Assembly: GCF_000771225.1 (NCBI RefSeq)
Contig: NZ_JDTZ01000005.1
Span: 62,001 to 126,000 of the forward strand
Length of the DNA stretch: 64,000 nt
Source: Bifidobacterium pseudolongum subsp. pseudolongum DSM 20099
Lineage (GTDB): Bacteria; Actinomycetota; Actinomycetes; Actinomycetales; Bifidobacteriaceae
Direction: 5' to 3'
Made by a program: the position numbers and the translations under genes. A model generated the notes under the pieces. It saw only the letters and a list, made by a program, of their open reading frames with translations, was not told the origin of the DNA and did no database searches. Position 1 is the first letter of the stretch, and every line of letters begins with the position of its first letter. Shown here one piece after another: positions 57,840-64,000 of this stretch.

Positions 57840-57897
57840 GAGGTAGTTCACGATCCGTCCCCGCCACCATCGGCGGGGCTGTGTTCGGATATACGAA

Positions 57898-57957
57898 TCA
57901 GCTCGCCGATGGCGAGATAATAATTCGTACAATCTGCAGTCGTGCATTACCGGCCAT
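57898..57957 (-). CDS. Leader peptide MAGNARLQIVRIIISPSAS
   Basis: A 19-codon ORF with AAAGGAGG 6 nt upstream of its ATG. It contains four Ile codons (three in a row) and one Val, followed by two alternative stems and an intrinsic terminator ahead of the MHS transporter gene. This is the layout of ribosome-mediated attenuation responding to charged tRNA-Ile. Confidence 0.68.
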   Translation of the reverse strand: MAGNARLQIVRIIISPSAS

Positions 57958-58099
57958 GACGAGCCTCCTTTCTTGTATCCTGCGTGGTCATCACGTTGGC
58001 ACCGAACCTACACCGAGCCACCCTGCATCATCCTCGTTTATCCACATAGTGAGACAACTTCACCTGCAATACGGGCGGCTCGGCGATCAGGCAGCCACA

Positions 58100-59677
58100 T
58101 CATCCCTGCTTGCGCGACGAGGCAATCGCCACAGCCGCGCACACCCCGGTGAGCGCGAACGCAACCGCCGCCCACAGGAAGACGCTCGAGAACGTGGCCG
58201 CATAGGCGAAGACGAATCCGCCGGCCGCAACACCGAGCAGACGCCCGAGCGTCGCGCTCGAATTGAACACGGCGAGATAGCCGGCCGTCCGGTCGAGCTG
58301 CGGCACCGAAGACACAGCAAGCGCCTGCAGCGCATCGTCGACCATGTGCACGGCGAATCCGCCGACACCCGCGAACACGTACAGGCCGGCCGTCGTATAG
58401 CTGACGAGCGGCACAACCGTGGCCACAATCGACAGCACAACACCCACGATGAGCACAAGCTGGTCGTTGTCCATTGATGAGCGGATCAGATCGGTGACAC
58501 CTTCGCTCAACAGCGCCATCGCGCACGCCAGCAGGCCCATCAACGCGACCATGACCATCGTGGCGCGCAAATCGAGGCCGGCGCCGGCGCCGTGCATGTA
58601 CCGCACGACGAACCAGACGAACGCGATCGCGAGCACTGCACCGGCCGACGCGAACAGGCGCGTCAGGCAGATCATGCGCCACGCGCGCGTCGGGTGCGGC
58701 ACGCGCAGCGTCACGAACAGATCGTCGTTCGTCATCGGCTTGGCGCGCGAATAGACCGTAGACGATTCGCGCGGAATCACGAACAGTCCGGCGAGCCCGG
58801 CCACAAGCAGGGCGACCGCGCACAGGTCCATGCCTTCGGCGGGATTGTGCGCTATCAGCACGCCGAACCAGATGCCGAGCACGAGGCCGGCGAGCAGTCC
58901 GACCGTGCGCCACTTGCCCACGGCGTCGCGGAACTTGTCGGGGACGCGCTCGCCGATCGACGCGTGCAGCGCGCACATCATCGCGGCGAGTCCGATCTGC
59001 AGGAACGCCCAGACGATACCGACGGCGACCGGCACATGGCACGCGCCGAGCGCGAATGCGAAGATGACGGAGAGGATCGTGCCACCGGCGAACCAGGGCG
59101 CGCGCCTGCCGAACGGCGTGCGCGTGTGGTCGGACAGCGGCAGGAAGAAGACCGTGGCGATGAACGAGCACAGGATACCCACGCCCAGTACCCATGCGAG
59201 CGCGACAGCGCCGCCCACCGCGCCGCTTAGCGCATCGAGTTCCTGCGGCACAAGCGTGATGTTGAGCGCGGCGAGCGCGAAGGCGAGGAAGAACGCCGTG
59301 CACGCGAAGCCGATCTTCATGCGCAGGATCTCGGTTTTCGTGGGGCGGTAGCCGTTGGCGTCGACCATCGGGTCGCGCATGTCGAGGAATGCGGACTCGA
59401 GGTCGGGCACGGGCTCGTCCGCGGCGCCGACGGGCGCGGTGACGCCCATCGCGGCGGCCTGCACTTCCGGCTGGTCGGCGGCGGCCGGTGGTGTCTTCGG
59501 CTTCTGGCGCACGGCGAGACGCGCGACGGCCCGCTTGTCTTCGGCAGTGAGCGCCTTGTCGAGGTCAGGGCGGTCGTCGATGCCGGGGCGCACATAGTCG
59601 GAATTCGGGAACGGACGCGGCGCGGGGCGCTCGGCGTCGTTCGCATCATGTGACTGTGACTGATCGTTCATACGCAC
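58100..59677 (-). CDS. MFS transporter with long N-terminal extension
   Basis: A 525-aa transporter: about 115 hydrophilic residues (Pro/Ala/Asp-rich), then 12 hydrophobic segments. FFLPLSDHTRTPFGRRAPWF is the MFS loop, in the form seen in glycoside/sugar transporters of actinobacteria. A shorter start at 59671 is possible. A related MFS gene sits at the right edge of the window, so the DUF262 cassette lies between two paralogues. Substrate unknown. Confidence 0.85.
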   Translation of the reverse strand: MRMNDQSQSHDANDAERPAPRPFPNSDYVRPGIDDRPDLDKALTAEDKRAVARLAVRQKPKTPPAAADQPEVQAAAMGVTAPVGAADEPVPDLESAFLDMRDPMVDANGYRPTKTEILRMKIGFACTAFFLAFALAALNITLVPQELDALSGAVGGAVALAWVLGVGILCSFIATVFFLPLSDHTRTPFGRRAPWFAGGTILSVIFAFALGACHVPVAVGIVWAFLQIGLAAMMCALHASIGERVPDKFRDAVGKWRTVGLLAGLVLGIWFGVLIAHNPAEGMDLCAVALLVAGLAGLFVIPRESSTVYSRAKPMTNDDLFVTLRVPHPTRAWRMICLTRLFASAGAVLAIAFVWFVVRYMHGAGAGLDLRATMVMVALMGLLACAMALLSEGVTDLIRSSMDNDQLVLIVGVVLSIVATVVPLVSYTTAGLYVFAGVGGFAVHMVDDALQALAVSSVPQLDRTAGYLAVFNSSATLGRLLGVAAGGFVFAYAATFSSVFLWAAVAFALTGVCAAVAIASSRKQG

Positions 59678-59694
59678 AACGATAACCGCAGCCG

Positions 59695-59723
59695 CACGGC
59701 GGTGGCCCCGTTACCGCCGTGCG
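59695..59723 (-). terminator. Hairpin downstream of the DUF262/HNH gene
   Basis: GCACGGCGG pairs with CCGCCGTGC (59695-59703 and 59715-59723). It is placed between the DUF262 cassette and the MFS gene; no strong T run. Confidence 0.5.
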
Positions 59724-59874
59724 CGCAGACGAATTCACACACCGGGAGCGCATATGCGACGGCGCATTCGTCACGACTCCCGAAGTTCGCGCTCGGACAC
59801 GTCACCATGCTCCAACTGGCGAATCGACCGCTCCAGATGACGCATGTTCTCGGGGGCGTAGAACGGATCGTCGT

Positions 59875-61992
59875 TCACCGGACATGAGATGCGTCGCTCA
59901 GCGCGTCCAACAATCGGATCCACAGCTCGGTCTGGTCCTTTATCTGCTGCTCGCCCCATGTGGTCTCCTTCTGCGCCTGTCCGACCATGAACTGGAATTT
60001 CAGGCTTTGCTGGGCCACATTGAAATGCCTGATCTTCTCCATTGCGTCGAGGTTGTTGCGGCGGGAGTTCTCCCGAACCGTCAGCAGACATAGATTGCCG
60101 AAATCGTTTACATTGGGCGGCGCATCGCCACCGCTTAAAGGATGCTGCGGCGAGAAATGTTCCACGGAATTGCGGTAGCGGAAACGGAACCGCCTGCAAT
60201 CAAGAGTCTGCGCGCCTTCGCCGGAATGTTCGGCCTGCTCGGCGTATTCATTCCACCGCGTACGCACTTCCGACGCTACCGCCGGCAGCTCATCGGTTCC
60301 GAAGATGCCGGCTGCAGACATGTCCTGTCCCTGCGGCGAATCATCGGCATGATTGAGCAGCTCCCACAGCGCATAATCCAGATAGTTGAAGATGAAATGC
60401 TCGGTGCCGACGCCTTGATTGACGGCTTCACGAATCTGCAACCGGCGCTCTTCCGTCGGCGTACCCTTCAGCTGCAGCTTCTCCTCAAGGCTCCCGCGCG
60501 CATACTCCCGAATGTGTTGCAGGAACGCAGATCCATCGACGGCTTCCTTTGCCCACAACCATTGCAGCATTGCATACAATGCCTTCTTGTGGTTGTTGCC
60601 CGTTTCGGTCACCTGGAACATGGACTGGATCATGATCAGTTCCTGCTGGACCTCATCCGAGAACGCATTGGCAAGGTAGTATGACCGCTCCTTCTTGCTC
60701 TTGTTTTTTCTGCAGCATTTGAGCGTCCATTCGGTGGCATCGGATAAAACGGCCGAATCCATATGCGTTTTGACGATGTAGTTGTCGAACAGGAAACGGC
60801 ATTGCAGCAGCGCCGCAGCGAATCGTTTCGCGTTGTCCTCCGCGGATGCTGAGGGAATGCCGACCGCCTTGTCGTCAAATATGTTGACCACCCTGTTATC
60901 AAATTCGCTGAGCAATGACGCATCGTCAAGAGGAACATTCTCGTCGTCACTGTAGATGCGCAGCACATGCATGAGAAACGCCGGGAAGCTGATGACGGAA
61001 CGGTATCGCTCGGTTTCGTCATCCGAATGGGCACCCGATTGTGCCTGCTGTTCCGCTTGCGGCGGTTCCTCGCTGAGCGCTTCCTGCAGCACATCCTCGA
61101 ATGACTTGGATAATTTGGCACTGCCGTCGTCGCCGCCGTCATTGTCCGGAGCCGCCTCGCCGACGAGTCGGTTCCAATCGGCAGGCGGCGCCGACGTCCA
61201 CCCCTCGCCGAACCATCGCGTCCGCTCATCGGGAGTCGCGAGGCATTGCATGTAGTGATCCATATCCGAGCAGACATCCCAGATGCGGCCGATGGTTTCG
61301 CGATCGGTCGGGGAGGATACGGCGCTCATGAGGCGCGCCTTGACGACATCCTGCGGCCTGAGCTGCACGCCGCGCGTATTCATGACTTCGAAATAGCGGT
61401 TGAGGTCGGTTCCCGAAGGCAATTCGTCACGCACGATGCTCACATTGGTACGCAGTTTTTCGAGGTCTATCCGGCGCTCCGGATCTTCGAAGTCCTGACG
61501 GTCTTCCAAATACTGACGGATGATCTGATATCCGTCGAGCAATGGGCGGCACATCGTCTCCTGATCGGAAGGTCCGTCCTGCGCGCCGACGTCCTCCGGC
61601 TGATCGGACGCGCCGCTCTTACGCAGCTGTTGCAGCAACGCCCCATATGATTCGGCACGGCATTCATATTCCAATCGCATATGCCATGCGTCCAACGCAG
61701 CGGCGGCTTGATCGTCATCGTCATGGCAGAGCGCCGCCATCAGCAGATACAGCGTGGTCAGACGTTGCTGCCCGTCGATGACCTCGTACACGGTCCTGTT
61801 CCGCTCACTGCCGCACCTCGCAACGACCAACGAGCCCAGATAGTACTGGTCGTCGGCACGCCTGACGTCGTCGAGCAGCGTCTTGATTTCATCAGCGCCC
61901 CACGCATATGCGCGCTGATAGATCGGAACCCGATATACGCATCCCTCGTCGAAGAGTTCAGCGATGTTCAGTACCGCCGGCTTGCCCGTCAT
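59875..61992 (-). CDS. DUF262 + DUF1524 (GmrSD-type) protein
   Basis: A 705-aa fusion of the type IV restriction GmrSD kind. The N-terminal DUF262 (ParB-like NTP-binding) domain has PIYQRAYAW (residues 23-31) and VIDGQQRLTTL (71-81), then NTRGVQLRPQDVVKARL. A long helical middle follows. The C-terminal HNH/DUF1524 nuclease has VEHFSPQHP (about 611) and NDFGNLCLLTVRENSRRNN (about 627-648), which carry the His and Asn of the family. It overlaps the upstream DUF262 gene by 4 bp. Known members cut modified phage DNA; specificity here is unknown. Confidence 0.88.
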   Translation of the reverse strand: MTGKPAVLNIAELFDEGCVYRVPIYQRAYAWGADEIKTLLDDVRRADDQYYLGSLVVARCGSERNRTVYEVIDGQQRLTTLYLLMAALCHDDDDQAAAALDAWHMRLEYECRAESYGALLQQLRKSGASDQPEDVGAQDGPSDQETMCRPLLDGYQIIRQYLEDRQDFEDPERRIDLEKLRTNVSIVRDELPSGTDLNRYFEVMNTRGVQLRPQDVVKARLMSAVSSPTDRETIGRIWDVCSDMDHYMQCLATPDERTRWFGEGWTSAPPADWNRLVGEAAPDNDGGDDGSAKLSKSFEDVLQEALSEEPPQAEQQAQSGAHSDDETERYRSVISFPAFLMHVLRIYSDDENVPLDDASLLSEFDNRVVNIFDDKAVGIPSASAEDNAKRFAAALLQCRFLFDNYIVKTHMDSAVLSDATEWTLKCCRKNKSKKERSYYLANAFSDEVQQELIMIQSMFQVTETGNNHKKALYAMLQWLWAKEAVDGSAFLQHIREYARGSLEEKLQLKGTPTEERRLQIREAVNQGVGTEHFIFNYLDYALWELLNHADDSPQGQDMSAAGIFGTDELPAVASEVRTRWNEYAEQAEHSGEGAQTLDCRRFRFRYRNSVEHFSPQHPLSGGDAPPNVNDFGNLCLLTVRENSRRNNLDAMEKIRHFNVAQQSLKFQFMVGQAQKETTWGEQQIKDQTELWIRLLDALSDASHVR

Positions 61993-63401
61993 CGGGTCTC
62001 CTCCCCACGCTTCATGTTCCCCTCTTCTTCCATGCCTCCATCACCGGCCCGAGACTTGGAATCGCGTCGCATATAGCGGCTCCACAGTTCCTGATAGCGC
62101 CGCTTCACGTTGTCCGAATCTTCATCAAGAGGCTCCCGAGCAATGCGCGCCATATGGGACAACACATCACGCCCGCGGTCAGCATCGCGGATCATCTCGA
62201 ATATGCGGGCGTTCCGCCACCATCGATCGGCGCCCAGCGCATAGTTGTTGACGGTGGCAAACCGCAACGAGCGCATGGCGAGTCTCATATACGCGGCATG
62301 CAGGAACGCCATTCTGGCGGCTTCGACGGCGTCGCCATCGCCGAATCGATCCCGGTAATATAGCAGGATGGTATGGAAGAGTTCGGTCATGTAACGGTAC
62401 CGCCACTCGTCCACAAAGGGCACGACATCGGCGCAGGCTTCCTTCCACGGATCCTCATCATGCATGAGCTGCTGCCGGAGCAGCGTCCGATAATGCTCCG
62501 CGAAGCAGAAAAACGCCTCGCCGTTGATCACCGGCTGATCGATCTGGAACGCATATGACGTCTCCGACCCGTCATCGGCGCGCTCCTTGCTCGCATACCA
62601 GGCCGTGACATAATTGCGCTGCCACGGCGCGCATTGCCGCTCGTTGCCGCGGCCCGGCAGATCGACGCCTTTGAACATGGCGATGGAATCCGAATCCAGA
62701 CCGCCGGGCTTCGCCTTCTCCCCTCGGCTCCAGCATGCGATGCGATAGAGATATGTGCCGAAGAGCGGCTGGATAGCATCCTGATGCAGCTCCCACCGCC
62801 GCACCAGCTGTTGTTTGCAGCTTTCATCCACGCCGTCGGCATCCATGCGGCGAAGATGGAACGCCTTGAGCAGATCGGTGGGGTCGAGTTCCTTGCCGCG
62901 CGCATTCTGCGAATCGAACATCTGGAACGCTTCGGACAGATGGTCTGACCTAACCTTCAGTACCTCGCAGCCATCGAGCAGGCGACCCGCAAATTGCGAG
63001 CGCCGATCGCCCTCCCACGAATCCATTAATTGCCGTATCGCATGATCGTTCTCGTACAGATGCCGGCGAGTCTGCTCGTCATCGCGCATATCCAGCCGCA
63101 TACCATCCTTACGCTCCCCCAGCACGGCCAGAATCAGATGCAACGTGATCACCCGCTGCTGCCCGTCGACGATGTCGAGCGACGTCCCGTCTTCGTTCCG
63201 ATAGACGATGACGGTGCCGATGCGATATCGGGATTCATCCGGCGCGGGATCGGCCTGCGCCGAGTGCTCGATATCCTCGATCAGCTGGAGCACGTTGGAC
63301 GCCTGCCAGACGTAGGGGCGCTGATAGGGAGGCACCTGCAACGGGCGGCGCAGTAGTTCGCGAATGCTGCAGACCTCCACGTTGATCGCATCGCCGCCCA
63401 T
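61989..63401 (-). CDS. DUF262 protein without nuclease domain
   Basis: A 470-aa partner of the next gene. The DUF262 motifs are complete: VPPYQRPYVW (residues 23-32), LDIVDGQQRVITL (75-87), and SQNARGKELDPTDLLKAFHL. The C-terminal half is helical and shows no HNH motif. GGGAG precedes the ATG at 63401; the GTG one codon earlier is less likely. The ATGA overlap with the GmrSD-type gene indicates a two-subunit system in which this chain supplies a second NTP-sensing or DNA-recognition module. Confidence 0.85.
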   Translation of the reverse strand: MGGDAINVEVCSIRELLRRPLQVPPYQRPYVWQASNVLQLIEDIEHSAQADPAPDESRYRIGTVIVYRNEDGTSLDIVDGQQRVITLHLILAVLGERKDGMRLDMRDDEQTRRHLYENDHAIRQLMDSWEGDRRSQFAGRLLDGCEVLKVRSDHLSEAFQMFDSQNARGKELDPTDLLKAFHLRRMDADGVDESCKQQLVRRWELHQDAIQPLFGTYLYRIACWSRGEKAKPGGLDSDSIAMFKGVDLPGRGNERQCAPWQRNYVTAWYASKERADDGSETSYAFQIDQPVINGEAFFCFAEHYRTLLRQQLMHDEDPWKEACADVVPFVDEWRYRYMTELFHTILLYYRDRFGDGDAVEAARMAFLHAAYMRLAMRSLRFATVNNYALGADRWWRNARIFEMIRDADRGRDVLSHMARIAREPLDEDSDNVKRRYQELWSRYMRRDSKSRAGDGGMEEEGNMKRGEETR

Positions 63402-63550
63402 CACGTCTCCCTCACCATGCGTGAGACGGAACGCCAGACCACATATCGTTCCGCCGGATACCCACGTCCATCATAGGCGACGTCATGCGTACGCATCGCC
63501 GACGCGACACCATGCGACGGCGGCGGCATCTCGCGATCGGCATACGAGAA

Positions 63551-63580
63551 AAGGCCGGCGACATGAACGTCGCCGGCCTT
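63551..63580. terminator. Bidirectional-type terminator
   Basis: A 12-bp stem AAGGCCGGCGAC/GTCGCCGGCCTT between the edge MFS gene and the DUF262 cassette. Confidence 0.82.
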
Positions 63581-63606
63581 GGCAATGTGACGATGAAGGG
63601 AAAGCG

Positions 63607-64000
63607 TCACTTGACGTTGCGGATGCGCATGACGAGCGCGGCCGCGATGAGCACGATGACGATCGCGACGACGAACACCCACGCATAGGCGGCCGCCGGC
63701 GTATCGGACGCGTGCATCGCCGACTTCGCAATCGAGACGACGATCGACGTCATCATCGTGCCGATGACCGTCGAAAGCGTGTTCGCGAGGTTGAGGATGC
63801 CCAGATCCTTGCCCGCCTCCTTCGGATTCGGCAGCACGGCCACGTTGAGCGCCTGGTCGATCGCGTTGTAGACGCCGTAGCCGAGGCCGGCGATCGCGGC
63901 GAACAGATACATGCCCATCGGCGAGCGGAACAGCAGCGGCATCGCGGCGCCAACGGCGAACAGGCAGCTCGCGAGCGCGACCGGCAGCTTGCGGCGGCCG
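63607..64000 (-). CDS. MFS transporter, C-terminal part (runs off the window)
   Basis: The last 130 or so codons of an MFS protein; its 5' end lies beyond position 64000. It reads GRRKLPVALASCLFAVGAAM at the edge, then GYGVYNAIDQALNVAVLPNP and two or three more membrane segments to the stop at 63607. It resembles the MFS protein at 58100 in type. Confidence 0.85.
   Translation of the reverse strand, partial: GRRKLPVALASCLFAVGAAMPLLFRSPMGMYLFAAIAGLGYGVYNAIDQALNVAVLPNPKEAGKDLGILNLANTLSTVIGTMMTSIVVSIAKSAMHASDTPAAAYAWVFVVAIVIVLIAAALVMRIRNVK

Noticed and set aside
59771..60199. Minus-strand ORF of 142 codons inside the DUF262/HNH gene end
   Set aside because: It overlaps the well-supported DUF1524 domain in another frame and shows no features.

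Overview
The window looks like a bifidobacterial chromosome (Actinobacteria, high GC). The evidence is the bifidobacterial gene style: many glycosidases, ECF and CUT-type transporters, YhgE/Pip proteins, a C69 dipeptidase and a YesL protein. I cannot fix the species; the B. animalis/pseudolongum group is only a guess. Most ORFs carry strong AAGGAG-type ribosome binding sites.

Layout. 0.1-7.5 kb is core: an amtB-PII-glnD nitrogen operon, ftsY, a TetR regulator and a C69 dipeptidase, then tRNA-Lys. 7.6-8.6 kb is a repeat-rich spacer. 8.6-17.3 kb holds an ECF transporter (S, T and a fused double ATPase), then two coupled YhgE/Pip membrane proteins with a TetR gene. 17.3-19.0 kb has a second repeat array, a PAP2 phosphatase and a small membrane protein. 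19.1-23.9 kb is an AT-richer, decayed accessory patch: a frameshifted VOC protein, a phage-type lysin with a small membrane protein, a DUF1906 lysin-like protein, an HTH remnant, and a secreted protein broken by an amber codon. 24-37 kb has a CE4-like protein, a MarR-controlled pair of ABC exporters, two amino-acid permeases, a MacB/FtsX-type ABC system and an HNH lipoprotein.

38-53.6 kb is a glycan-use island under a LacI-type regulator, with recurring TTAAGCGCTTAA-like operators. GH1, the CE2-like esterase, LacI and YesL are intact. The rest is damaged: a GH36/GH94 chimera with a stop and a frameshift, a beta-mannosidase lacking part of its catalytic domain, a frameshifted sugar permease with no solute-binding protein gene, a deleted sialate-esterase-like gene and a frameshifted MFS exporter. 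54-58 kb has a GNAT/DUF1778 toxin-antitoxin pair, ilvC, and an MHS transporter behind an apparent leader-peptide attenuator. 58-64 kb has two related MFS genes flanking a two-gene DUF262/GmrSD-like cassette, the best candidate for a poorly described defence system.

Beyond genes, the clearest unexplained structure is a family of intergenic tandem arrays. There are four loci with 52 or 53 bp periods, and each unit is an imperfect hairpin. Isolated perfect 20-5-20 palindromes and a CACTACCCGTAGC motif family also recur. Several breaks are single-base events at short homopolymers, so sequencing error must be excluded before calling them pseudogenes.
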